NCBI RefSeq assembly: GCF_004323635.1
Contig: NZ_CP036515.1
Span: 3,287,501 to 3,351,500, forward strand
Reading direction: 5' to 3'
Source: Lichenihabitans psoromatis
Lineage (GTDB): Bacteria > Pseudomonadota > Alphaproteobacteria > Rhizobiales > Beijerinckiaceae
DNA: 64,000 bases
This document shows, one piece after another, positions 46,624 through 55,082 of the stretch; positions within the stretch are counted from its first letter, which is position 1, and every line of letters starts with the position of its first letter. A program made the position numbers and the translations under genes. The notes below the pieces were generated by a model. It was given only the letters and a program-made list of their open reading frames with translations, did not search any database and was not told the origin of the DNA.

Positions 46624-46953
46624 GAGATGGACTCCAGGGGATATGAAGGTCGACGGATAGCCACATGCCCCCAAGTCCCCTCTATGTGGTCCTCACAATG
46701 GCATAGACATGACGGGGACGCGGTTCGTTCATGTTGGGCCGTTTTCTGACGCGATAATCGAGCGGTCGCTCCAGGCGGTTGGAGCGGCGGGTCCGGCCGC
46801 GATGGTGGTTTTGAGGCGGCGTCGGTGGGGCAATGAGCGTGCAGCGCGACTCCGTCCGCGATGGCGCTGATCCTATCATGCGCGTTCGGCATCGCACCGT
46901 TTTCTGTCTCAACCTCTCACGGCGCGACGACCTTGAAGATGCGATGCACATGA
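46624..46953. other. 330-bp gap without a recognisable gene
   Basis: Between the hydrolase and the second tauE repeat several overlapping frames are open, but none has a plausible start, ribosome site or family motif. The sequence is GC-rich and may hold the hydrolase promoter. Confidence 0.5.
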
Positions 46954-47098
46954 GGGCATCATCGGCGGGATGTTCGAGACGTGGCTGGCAACGAGACTGT
47001 CGGCCCCCGCGAACGTCCTCAGCCGCATCTTCGGCCTTCTGGTTCTCGTGGTCGCGGCTTACGTGATCGTGCGCAAGCTACCAGGTGTCTCGATCTGA
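46954..47098 (+). pseudogene. C-terminal fragment of a TauE/SafE gene
   Basis: The 48 codons GIIGGMFETWLATRLSA... to the stop match the last membrane helix of the TauE at 44803, without a start or the other helices. The reading frame is intact. Most of the base differences from the full gene change an amino acid, which fits a non-functional relic or one copied from a diverged paralogue. Confidence 0.85.
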
Positions 47099-47139
47099 CG
47101 CGCCGGCTTCACGCGCGCGGACCTTTCTCGACGATCAGC
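46954..47139 (+). repeat. Direct repeat copy 2 (duplicated tauE 3' end)
   Basis: This is the second copy of the 186-bp block at 45441-45626. It ends 41 bp past the tauE stop, and beyond that the two sequences diverge. Confidence 0.9.
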
Positions 47140-47144
47140 CATAG

Positions 47145-47567
47145 TTACGGCAATACGGGCACCAGTCCGTGCCGCAGCATAATCTCGCGCAACACCTCCG
47201 GGTCAGGCTTGCCTGCTGCGACGACGGCGCCGAATTCGCGGAAATATTCCGGGCCGAGCACGCCCGGTGTCAGCATGCACAGGCAGGTCGCCAGCGTGCC
47301 ACCGCGGTTCTCGAAGCCATGCACTGTTCCACGCGGAATGAAGAGCGTATCGCCGGGATCGAGCGTCATCGGCTTGCCGTCAACGTGGAACATCAAGGTG
47401 CCGCGCAATCCGTAAACAGTCTCGTCCCAGTTGCGGTGATAGTGTGGCACGGGCATCCGCCCCTCCCACGCCACGTCCATTTCGAACATGTCGAGGCTGC
47501 CGGCGGTGTCGTGTTTGCTGCGCAGGAAGCGCAGGACGATCGGGCCGATCTGGATTGTCTCAGTCAT
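47145..47567 (-). CDS. Cupin-domain protein
   Basis: The 140-residue protein is a single cupin: metal motif PHYHRNWDETVYGLRG (about 42-57) and the second motif PGDTLFIPRGTVHGFEN, plus a C-terminal helical region PEYFREFGAVVAAG. The extra helix resembles cupins annotated as quercetin dioxygenase-like. Substrate unknown. It follows the repeat directly. Confidence 0.88.
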   Translation of the reverse strand: MTETIQIGPIVLRFLRSKHDTAGSLDMFEMDVAWEGRMPVPHYHRNWDETVYGLRGTLMFHVDGKPMTLDPGDTLFIPRGTVHGFENRGGTLATCLCMLTPGVLGPEYFREFGAVVAAGKPDPEVLREIMLRHGLVPVLP

Positions 47568-47674
47568 TTATGGACCCTCCCCATTATAGCCCGGCCGTCG
47601 AACGGCTTGAACCGTTTTTGTTGAACCTGGCTTTGGTCCAGGCGAATTCAAGAAAGTAAGCCATCATACAGTCC

Positions 47675-47912
47675 TCAGTTCATCCCGTGAGCACAAGATA
47701 CATCGGCGCAGTACTGGGCGATTATGCGCGACACTGTAGGCTGGCTGACATTGTAAAACCGAGCCATGTCAGCGCCTGATTTGCAACCCGGCGATGACGC
47801 TTTCGGCAATCTCGCGCCGATTGGCGGGGTCTAGCTTCCTGCGCCGGCCGCCTATACGCCCCTCTGCCCGGGCGACAGCCAGGCCCGCGGACGTGCGCTC
47901 GCGGAAAGGCAT
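47675..47912 (-). pseudogene. Serine-recombinase (resolvase) C-terminal fragment
   Basis: On the minus strand MPFRERTSAGLAVARAEGRI is followed by GGRRRKLDPANRREIAESVIAG, then a frame change, then DMARFYNVSQPTVSRIIAQY. This is the linker and DNA-binding helix-turn-helix of Tn3-type resolvases/invertases. The catalytic N-terminal domain is missing and the frame is broken, so it is a relic of a lost transposon. Confidence 0.82.
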
Positions 47913-48656
47913 TAGGCCAAGTGAGTGAGTAACGGTCGGGAATCAGCGTGTCGCCTCCGCGGGTCGCTCGCCGCGTTCCGCGAGCGCTTCTAGGTCGGGA
48001 ATGAGCTCGGCCATGATCTCGGACCGCGTGTACTCTCAACCCTGCAGGAGGTCGTGATGGAATCGCGGGGCGTTGACGCGCCAAAATCCAGGACGGTTTT
48101 TCCAGCTTTCCCACTACTCGCCTCGACGAGGCCGGGCGAGATCGACGTGCGTCACGATGCGCTCACTCATCGTGGAGGGATCGGCAAAGGCGGAGCGCGG
48201 GGCAGTTGCGGCGATACGCGCGTGCTCGCGCTCCTCGATGGTCGGACGGGGCAGGGGCTTTCGCATGCACGCGCTCAGGCCGACGCCCCCGCACCCAGGC
48301 TTGCCCCAGGATAGTCCGAACGCAGGACATGCATCTCGACCGTTCGAGAAAGCCGGATAATTGTTCCCGGCTGGGGTGTTTGGCGGGGGGAGACGTTGCT
48401 TCGCTCGGATTTGTGAGCATCAGCAATAGGACTTGGCGGAAGGGGTGAGATTCGCATCCTGAAAAATTTGCAAAATTCGATTGAGAAATCAATTATATCG
48501 ATCTTTCTATTTCGGTCAGTGTTGCACGTTTTGTTGCGCAAAATATGAGAGCGATTGTGTGGTTGGGCGCTTCTCTCCGCAGTCGTCGCAGCTTCTGACA
48601 ATCGCATCATCATCAGCTTGGAAGGCTCTATGGTTTGCGAGCAAGATCAACGCTCA
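47913..48656. other. Non-coding/degenerate stretch
   Basis: No gene is convincing in this 744-bp stretch. Short frames exist on both strands without ribosome sites or family motifs. The first part is GC-rich, probably transposon debris behind the resolvase fragment. The part from about 48450 is markedly AT-rich and looks like non-coding or foreign sequence. Confidence 0.5.
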
Positions 48657-48707
48657 TTCGGAAAAAAGTGACGTCCAAACGTAAGCTAATTGGACGGCTT
48701 TTCCGAA
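48657..48707 (-). terminator. Long two-part inverted repeat, likely terminator
   Basis: TTCGGAAAA/TTTTCCGAA (9 bp) encloses a second arm pair GTCCAA/TTGGAC with an 11-nt loop. It lies 5 bp beyond the stop of the minus-strand zinc-ribbon gene, and a T run follows the inner stem on that strand. A terminator fits; a transposon end or cruciform is the alternative. Confidence 0.6.
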
Positions 48708-48711
48708 CGAC

Positions 48712-49242
48712 TTAGCCACGCTGTCTCGGCATCTCCTCGAACACTGCACTGCATCGCGGCGTGTGTTCCCGCCGGCCGGGGCAGTCCACCGAAACCATGT
48801 TGATCAGCGCTGGTAACGGCAGATCGGGCCCGTGCCGGGCCAGTAGGCGCGCCACGTTGAGCACGCCACGGCGGCCGCACGGAGTGCAGATGATCGCGAC
48901 CGTTGGCCCTGACAGGTCTCCCAGCCGCGGCATGTGGTACTGGGTCGGAAGCTGTGGCTTGGTTCTGACGGACTTTGCCGGCTGGTCGGCAGGAGGTCGG
49001 TCAATATCCCAGTCCGTAAAGCGGATGCCGCAGCGAGCCTGATAGGGGCGCGGCGCTCGGCCGGAGTGATTCCACGGGCAATCGGCAGCCAGCGCGTTGA
49101 GCAGGGCCTCGAGCTCCATCTCCGACCCGAATCGGTACGCCAGCCGCGCCAGACGGTAGCGGCCTCGACGGGCGCAGAGCTTGCAACTGATTTGCACCTG
49201 GACCCACGGCCAGTCGGAGAGACGAGAGGGAGGCTTGCCCAT
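48712..49242 (-). CDS. Protein with duplicated CxxC zinc-ribbon-like domain
   Basis: The roughly 176-residue protein has two copies of one module. Copy one is ISCKLCARRGRYRLARLAYRFG ... LNALAADCPW ... CGIRF. Copy two is IICTPCGRRGVLNVARLLARHG ... INMVSVDCPGR ... RCSAVF. Each has a CxxC pair, an ARLxxRxG helix, a DCP and a final Cys, consistent with one zinc site per copy. The ATG at 49242 is preferred; a TTG at 49260 is possible. Single-module proteins of this kind occur in rhizobia; the function is unknown. Confidence 0.78.
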   Translation of the reverse strand: MGKPPSRLSDWPWVQVQISCKLCARRGRYRLARLAYRFGSEMELEALLNALAADCPWNHSGRAPRPYQARCGIRFTDWDIDRPPADQPAKSVRTKPQLPTQYHMPRLGDLSGPTVAIICTPCGRRGVLNVARLLARHGPDLPLPALINMVSVDCPGRREHTPRCSAVFEEMPRQRG

Positions 49243-49295
49243 CGGTGGAAATGAGAACAAAATAGGAACAAGAGCAACCCCTGGGAGCGTCGCAT

Positions 49296-49538
49296 ATGCC
49301 GATCACCTACCATGTCGTCGTACCGTTCGATCGGAGTGACGAGGGCGATCTCGTCGCCGGCGAGGCGCTTGAGGCGCCAAACAGCGACATTGCACGACGC
49401 CGTGCCCAGGCTTTGGTGCCGACCCATGTCGGCGCTCTCGCGTTCTCTCGCACCGGAGATCCGGATAGTGGAGAGTTCGCCGATGCGGTGGTGACGGCTG
49501 AGTTCGGCGAGGTCGACAAGGGTTCCTTGTTCGGGTGA
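49296..49538 (+). CDS. Small conserved protein, uncharacterised
   Basis: The 80-residue protein (MPITYHVVVPFDRSDEGDLVAGEALEA...; ARRRAQALVPTHVGALAFSRTGDPDSGEF) reads as a compact alpha/beta domain, with a strand-helix-strand order and an acidic C-terminus. I do not recognise a named family. It is divergent from the zinc-ribbon gene, and SRAP follows 39 bp downstream on the same strand. Confidence 0.7.
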   Translation: MPITYHVVVPFDRSDEGDLVAGEALEAPNSDIARRRAQALVPTHVGALAFSRTGDPDSGEFADAVVTAEFGEVDKGSLFG

Positions 49539-49577
49539 GGCTCGACCCGGACACGCGCGGCCGATAACCTCCATCCC

Positions 49578-50303
49578 ATGTGCAACCTCTACAGTCACAC
49601 CAAAGGCCCGACCGCGATCATCGAGTTCACGCGAGCGCTGGTCAACCACGCGGGCAACTTGCCGCCGCAGCATGGCATCTTTCCGGACTATTCGGCGCCG
49701 ATTGTGCGAAACTCCGTTGCGGGCCGGGAGCTGACGATGGCCCGCTGGGGAATGCCGTCGTCAAGGCAAGCGCTGTTCGAGGCGACCAAGAAGCGTGCCG
49801 AGAAGCTCGAGGACAAAGGCAAGACGGTGGACTTCCCAGCGCTGCTGCGCATGGAGCCGGACGGCGGGACGACGAACATCCGGAACACGGCGTCTGCCCA
49901 TTGGAAGCGCTGGCTCGGACCGGAGAACCGCTGCGTCGTGCCGTTCACCAGCTTCAGCGAGTTCAACCGCGACGCGGGCGGCGAAATCTGGTTCGCGCTT
50001 GATGAAAGCCGGCCGTTGGCCTTCTTCGCCGGGATCTGGACCACGTGGACATCGGTGCGGAAGGTTCGCGAGGGCGAGGTCGCGGCTGACCTATTCGGGT
50101 TTCTCACGACGATGCCGAACGCCGAGGTCGGCGCTGTCCACCTAAAAGCAATGCCGGTAATTCTCACAACACCCGACGAGGTCGATCAATGGATGACGGC
50201 GCCGACGCCGGACGCTCTAAAGCTGCAGCGTCCCTTGTTCGATGGAACGCTGCAGATCGTAGCGCGCGGGATCAAGAAGGACGGGGAGCAGGAGGTCGCA
50301 TGA
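49578..50303 (+). CDS. SOS response-associated peptidase (SRAP/HMCES-like)
   Basis: SRAP proteins crosslink to abasic sites in single-stranded DNA through Cys2 and shield them. The 241-residue protein starts MCNLYS with the catalytic Cys2. It has ELTMARWGMPSS, TTNIRNTASAHWKRWLGPENRCVVPFTSFSEFN with the conserved glutamate, and HLKAMPVIL, where the usual HxRMP reads HLKAMP. Length is normal. It overlaps a 46-residue membrane peptide gene by four bases. Confidence 0.93.
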   Translation: MCNLYSHTKGPTAIIEFTRALVNHAGNLPPQHGIFPDYSAPIVRNSVAGRELTMARWGMPSSRQALFEATKKRAEKLEDKGKTVDFPALLRMEPDGGTTNIRNTASAHWKRWLGPENRCVVPFTSFSEFNRDAGGEIWFALDESRPLAFFAGIWTTWTSVRKVREGEVAADLFGFLTTMPNAEVGAVHLKAMPVILTTPDEVDQWMTAPTPDALKLQRPLFDGTLQIVARGIKKDGEQEVA

Positions 50304-50440
50304 GGAGCCTCCGCTTCTACCGGGTCGCTCTGGGTCTTTCTCTTGGAGCGAACGTGCTGCTGATCTTGGGAATTTGGGCATACCTCCACTTCGAAGGGGT
50401 GCTGTCGATCATCGAGGAAGTGGTCGGAATTTGGGGCTGA
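50300..50440 (+). CDS. 46-residue single-span membrane protein
   Basis: Starting with ATGA across the SRAP stop and preceded by GGAGGT, this frame encodes a basic N-terminus (MRSLRFYRVAL), one hydrophobic helix (LSLGANVLLILGIWAYL) and an amphipathic tail. The coupling and ribosome site argue that it is real. No known family; it may act with SRAP only by operon membership. Confidence 0.6.
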   Translation: MRSLRFYRVALGLSLGANVLLILGIWAYLHFEGVLSIIEEVVGIWG

Positions 50441-50597
50441 CCGCTTCCGTTGCGAGCCTGGGCCGATGACGCTCGACAGCTCGCCGTTTCTGTTACATCC
50501 TCGGCTTCGCGCGAGCGGGCTGCCGTGGCAGTTGGGATCATCTGTCCGAACCGGAGTCCCTTCCGCTCGCGTACGCTCGCAAGGTTCATCAATCGGT

Positions 50598-51107
50598 ATG
50601 GCACGACCTAAGAGATCGCTTCATCGGCAATATGGAGCCGTGCCTTTCCGATTTGACCAAGACGGCTTGCTCGAGGTGATGCTTGTTACATCGCGAGATA
50701 CCGGCAGATGGATTGTTCCAAAAGGTTGGCCAATTGCAAAGCTGAAGCCGCGCCAGGTCGCTGCTCGAGAGGCGTGGGAAGAGGCTGGTTTGAAGGGGCG
50801 GATTGTTGGCAAAAAAGCACTCGGCCGCTTCCGCTACATGAAAGCGATTGAGGACGAGCAGCCGATCGAGTGCGAGTTGACGCTGTTTGCGCTGCAAGTC
50901 TCAAAACAGAGCAAGTCGTGGCCTGAAAGGCGACAGCGAAAAACTGAATGGTTCGGTGTGGATGCGGCAGTCGCGCTCGCTTCTGACCCAGGCCTGCGCA
51001 AGATCCTGACGGACCTACCGGCTTCTCTCAGGACGCTCCTCAGTACGGCGCCGCTCCGAACCGCGGGTTCAAGGCCCAAACGCAAGTCTGATCGAGCGGC
51101 AGCTTGA
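50598..51107 (+). CDS. NUDIX hydrolase
   Basis: The 169-residue protein has the NUDIX fold: GAVPFRFDQDGLLEVMLVTSR, IVPKGWPIAKLKPRQVAAREAWEEAGLKG and a basic C-terminal tail. The Nudix box has REAWEEAG intact, but the upstream glutamate position reads differently. That is the pattern of DIPP/Aps-type diphosphoinositol or dinucleotide polyphosphate hydrolases. The ATG at 50598 replaces an upstream frame start at 50466. Confidence 0.9.
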   Translation: MARPKRSLHRQYGAVPFRFDQDGLLEVMLVTSRDTGRWIVPKGWPIAKLKPRQVAAREAWEEAGLKGRIVGKKALGRFRYMKAIEDEQPIECELTLFALQVSKQSKSWPERRQRKTEWFGVDAAVALASDPGLRKILTDLPASLRTLLSTAPLRTAGSRPKRKSDRAAA

Positions 51108-51275
51108 TGTAGGCGAGATGAAGCTCCTGCTCGTCACGCAGATGTTCCAGGGTCGCCACGACGCCGATCCGCTTCGGCAAGCCTGCTCTGGTTCGCAATC
51201 GGGGTAGTTACAAACCTGACGAGCTCGGTTTCCACGCTACAGGCAATCTTTTTCATCGGGCGCGCGTTGATCGAA

Positions 51276-51965
51276 ATGGAAAAAAAGCACCCACCGATCC
51301 TCGATGCCTCTGCCGTGATCTTCGACGTGGACGGAACGCTCGTGAGCACCGTCGATTTTCACGCGGAGGCTTGGCAGAAAGCCTTCGCAAAATTTGGATT
51401 TCAGTTCGAGGTCGAGAAGATCAGATCTCAGATCGGGAAGGGAGGCGATCAACTCATGCCTGTCTTCCTTAAGCCGGACGAGATCGACAAACACGGTAAA
51501 GAAATTGACGCCGCTCGACAAGAATTGGTTGAGCGGGTGTACTTTCCTCAGGTCGTCGGCTTTCCGAAAGTTCGTGAGCTGTTCGATTTCCTGATCGAGC
51601 GGGGCATAAAAGTCGCGCTCGGGTCCTCGGCGAAGACGGACGACTTAAAAGTCTATAAGCGAGCCGCGGGGATCGAAGACCTGAAGATGACCGAGACCAC
51701 ATCGGAGGACGCTGAGAGGTCGAAGCCACGTCCAGACATCTTCAACGCCGCCCTCGATCGCCTAAAGATCGAGCCGACTCGCGTTATGGTGGTTGGGGAC
51801 ACGCCTTATGACGTCGAGGCCGCGACGAAGGCTGGTATGGCAACAACCGGCTTATTGTGCGGCGGTTTCCCCGAAGCGTCATTGAGGGACGCGGGTGCCG
51901 TCGATATTTACCAGGATCCAGAGGGTCTCCTGACCGCCCTAAAGGCTGCTCGAGATGCAAGTTAA
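51276..51965 (+). CDS. HAD-superfamily hydrolase (beta-phosphoglucomutase-like)
   Basis: The 229-residue protein has motif I VIFDVDGTLV, a helical cap, motif II ALGSSAK, motif III lysine in RSKPRPDIF and motif IV VVGDTPYDVEAA. These are the features of subfamily IA phosphatases/phosphomutases. Substrate unknown. The ATG at 51276 is preferred to a TTG at 51267. Confidence 0.92.
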   Translation: MEKKHPPILDASAVIFDVDGTLVSTVDFHAEAWQKAFAKFGFQFEVEKIRSQIGKGGDQLMPVFLKPDEIDKHGKEIDAARQELVERVYFPQVVGFPKVRELFDFLIERGIKVALGSSAKTDDLKVYKRAAGIEDLKMTETTSEDAERSKPRPDIFNAALDRLKIEPTRVMVVGDTPYDVEAATKAGMATTGLLCGGFPEASLRDAGAVDIYQDPEGLLTALKAARDAS

Positions 51966-51998
51966 CGCGATAATGCTCCTCGCGCGATCGTGCGAGCA

Positions 51999-52229
51999 TC
52001 AAGGCTTCCGATCCCTCTGCGTCAGTCCCGGTCGTGACTTCGGCCGCCACCGCGTCTTCGGGCTGTCGCCAGATCGCGGCGGGTAAAGCTGGTAGCCGAC
52101 CACACCCGCGTCCTGAAAATGCGGCCTCCATTCACCATCTTCCACCTCGAACATGCGATAGGTACCCGTCCGAGGTTCCAGCAGAGGTCCGAAGCGCTTC
52201 TCGGCCTCGTCGAGCGTGATTGTGATCAT
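51999..52229 (-). CDS. Small protein, uncharacterised
   Basis: The 76-residue protein starts MITITLDEAEKRFGPLLEP and contains YRMFEVEDGEWRPHFQDAGVVGYQLYPP and a basic tail. GGAGGCCACC just upstream of the ATG supports the start. The longer in-frame extension to 52400 is not needed. The family is unknown to me. The next 280 bp, up to 52509, show no gene. Confidence 0.6.
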   Translation of the reverse strand: MITITLDEAEKRFGPLLEPRTGTYRMFEVEDGEWRPHFQDAGVVGYQLYPPRSGDSPKTRWRPKSRPGLTQRDRKP

Positions 52230-52509
52230 GGTGGCCTCCAGCGGAGCGAGTGTGCTGGAGGGGCGTTGAAACTGGGTTAAGCTGCAGATATCTCGGCTGT
52301 GGCCTCTCAGGCCTGCTTCAAGCCGCGCGGTACGACTCCACGTTCTTCGACGCCCCGCGCAATTGTTCACCCGACGGATCATTGCCTTTCCACCTTTCAC
52401 GGATGAGGCGCTAGCTCATCAGCTTTGGCCCCGATAACTGCCCTTCTCGGAACCAGAGCCACTGAGAGCCAATAGCAGTCCTTCGTATCTAGCCGTGTAG
52501 CGGACATTC

Positions 52510-53616
52510 CTACTCGCATGGGATCTTGCGCTTGTAAGTCCCACCAAGGCCGCATTTTTCGTAGGCGTTCAGAATGCGAAGCGTGTCGAAGCCATTGATG
52601 ATGCAGTAGGTCTTTAATTGACCCATGCGCGTCGCGTAGGCGCGCATCATTGCACGAACGGGCGACGTGATCTCATTACAGTGCTGAAGCACCATAAGGT
52701 CGGCTGGTTCGGAGAAGAGCCGATCAATCTGATCCCCGTTCTTGCCGAGATCAGCCAGCGTCATGGCGTGGAACTCCGCTGGGCCTTTGAATGCGAACTG
52801 CCGAGACTTGCTTTCGATCAATCTTCACTGAGGTAAACATGTCGGAGCGCTCTCCACCCCAGTCCTTGGGGACAGTTGGCTCTCCGAAAATCTCCACGAA
52901 GGCTTGGTTTACGTCAGCCTCAGGGACGGCACGAAGAAGATTGAGATCTGCCGCTGAACGCGGCTTGTCATATTCGCAAATCTTGGCGAACTCCCCGATC
53001 TCGGAAGGAAACGTCTCAAGACCCCAGTGCCATCGATCGCCAACGACACTCGGGCGGATTGGGTCCACGAGTGAGATGAAAGGATAAGCAATGACGTTAG
53101 GCACGATCCGGATTTCGGTATCGCTGACGCTCGCCGCAAATCCGAGGACGAGAACATCCTTTTGTCCTGATAGTTCAACCCAGGACGAACTCGATGTGAG
53201 GTGCTCATGGTGGAATTCGAAGCGTGCGATCAGGCCGGACTTCAAAACGTCGAGCTTCGCGTAGCCCGTGGCCAGCGGGACCGGTACTCCCCCCTTGCGA
53301 ATCGCTCTATCAACCGATGATGGGCCCTTAAAAATGTATTTGGAGTAGTGGGTGAAGACTGCCCCTTGGCGCAGCTCATTTTTCAGGATGAGCTGATCGA
53401 GCGAAGGCGGCTTCGCAACGGTAACCAGGCGGCAAGCCGGCTTTTGAAGTACGCATGGGTCGCAAGTGTTTGAAGCTGATTGTGCAAATTGCTGATTGAG
53501 GCGAGCGTGGCTAGCTTGCTATCGTCGAAATCAATGCCAACGAGCTCAGCAACGCGGCGCAGGTTCAGGTACCAACAGGTCAAGTCGTAATCGTGGCGGT
53601 CATCCGATTGAGCCAT
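52510..53616 (-). pseudogene. Unnamed conserved protein gene with two frameshifts
   Basis: Three collinear minus-strand frames form one gene of about 368 codons. Frame 1 (53616 to about 53425) begins MAQSDDRHDYDLTCWYLNLRR. Frame 2 runs on through GAVFTHYSKYIFKGPSSVD, FEFHHEHLTSSSSWVELSGQ and KDWGGERSDMFTSV. Frame 3 (about 52815 to 52510) continues SRQFAFKGPAEFHAMTLADL, DQIDRLFSEPADLMVLQHC and YCIINGFDTLRILNAY. The DWGGE...D block and KGPxxF-MTL block recall uncharacterised rhizobial proteins seen in accessory loci. No function is established. It is divergent from the OLD-like gene. Confidence 0.75.
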
Positions 53617-53720
53617 TGGAGTATTACTCGCCTAGAGTCGACCGTGGCCGTTGCTCAGGCCTTCTCAATAGTATAGCGGTCGCGAGGTGTGTCGAATGTT
53701 ATCGACGGACAGCATCGCCG

Positions 53721-53740
53721 GTGATGCGGAGAGTCATCAC
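53721..53740. promoter_or_regulatory. Short palindrome between the divergent genes
   Basis: GTGATG-8 nt-CATCAC lies in the 280-bp gap between the frameshifted unknown gene and the OLD-like gene. It may be an operator for one or both. No further support is visible. Confidence 0.35.
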
Positions 53741-53895
53741 CCTACCAAGTGAACATTAATAGCTCGCGAGGGCCGGAACTGACGCCGCAAGCGCTGGCGC
53801 TCGCAGAATACATGCAACCGTATTGTATAGTGCTAAGCTCCCCGCTGTGCAGACGGTGTGGAGCTTTTGGCTTCGCTCTGCGGGAGAAGTGGCCG

Positions 53896-55081
53896 ATGGC
53901 GCGGGTTCGTCACATCAATGTCAGGAACTTTCGCTGTATCCAGCAACTCAGCTGGACACCTTCGGTAGGCATCAACTGTCTGATCGGCCCTGGCGACTCC
54001 GGCAAGTCCACGATCCTGGACGCCATCGACCTCTGCCTTGGCGCCCGCCGGTCCCTAACGTTCACAGACGCTGATTTCTATCAATTAAATGTCACTGATC
54101 CAATTGTCATCACCGCCACGGTCGGCGAGCTTGACGACACGCTGAAGAGCATGGAATCCTACGGAAATTACCTGCGCAGCTTTAACGCCTCTAGCGGCGT
54201 GGTCGAGGATGAACCGGAAGCCCAGGCGGAAACCGTGCTCAGTATCCGCCTCACAGTGGGCAGCGACCTCGACCCCGTCTGGACCCTGGTGTCTGATCGC
54301 GCTGAAGCCGCCGGCCAATCTCGCTTCCTGACTTGGGCCGATCGTGCTCGGCTCGCGCCGAACCGGGTCGGTGCGCTCGCGGACCATAACCTCGCCTGGC
54401 GTCGGGGCTCGGTGCTCAACCGTCTGTCCGACGAGCGACCCGAAATGGCGGCCGCCCTGGCCGACGCCGCCCGTAACGCACGCGCGGCGTTTGGCGACCT
54501 TGCTGAAAACCAACTGGGCGGCACCCTGCGGATAGTCGAGGCCACGGCCCAGAGCCTGGGGATAACCGTCGGCGAGGGTTTGAAGGCGTTGCTCGACACT
54601 CACTCGGTCACCTTCAACGGCGGCTCTATCGCGCTCCACGGCGCTGATGGCGTGCCGCTTCGAGCGCTTGGGATCGGTTCAACCCGACTGCTCCTGGCCG
54701 GTCTCCAACGCCAAGCGGCTCGGGAGGCGACCGTGGTGCTAATCGATGAGCTTGAGCACGGCCTCGAGCCGCACCGCATCCTCCGGCTCCTTGGCTCGAT
54801 CGGAGCGAAAGACGCCGAGCCTCCCTTGCAGGCCTTCATAACCACCCATTCACCTGTGGCTGTCCGTGAGCTCGGTGGCGACCAGTTGTTCGTCGTGCGG
54901 AACGTCGATGGCCGCCACCACGCGACATCGGTCGGGGTCGATGAGCACGTCCAGGGCACCATCAGGTTGTATCCTGAGGCTTTTCTCGCGCCGTCTGTCA
55001 TCATCTGTGAAGGCGCCAGTGAAGTTGGTTTTGTACGCGGCATGGACCTGATCGGCCCCCATCGGGTGGTCCGGGTTGATT
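53896..55081 (+). pseudogene. OLD-family ATPase/TOPRIM nuclease gene, 3' end lost to an IS
   Basis: The product starts MARVRHINVRNFRCIQQLSW with an SMC-like ATPase: Walker A GPGDSGKSTIL, signature-like LGIGSTRLLLAG, Walker B VVLIDELEHGLEP and H-loop FITTHSP. The TOPRIM domain begins VIICEGASEVGFVRGMD (catalytic Glu) and is then cut at 55048 by the IS left end. The last codons to 55081 come from the IS. Downstream acidic TOPRIM residues are absent. OLD/GajA-type proteins act in phage defence. The GGGAGAAG site supports the ATG at 53896. Confidence 0.85.
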
Positions 55082-55082
55082 G

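Noticed and set aside
48054..48360. Overlapping plus-strand frames of 86 and 95 residues
   Set aside because: Arg/Pro-rich translations in several frames at once, no ribosome sites; typical of non-coding GC-rich DNA.
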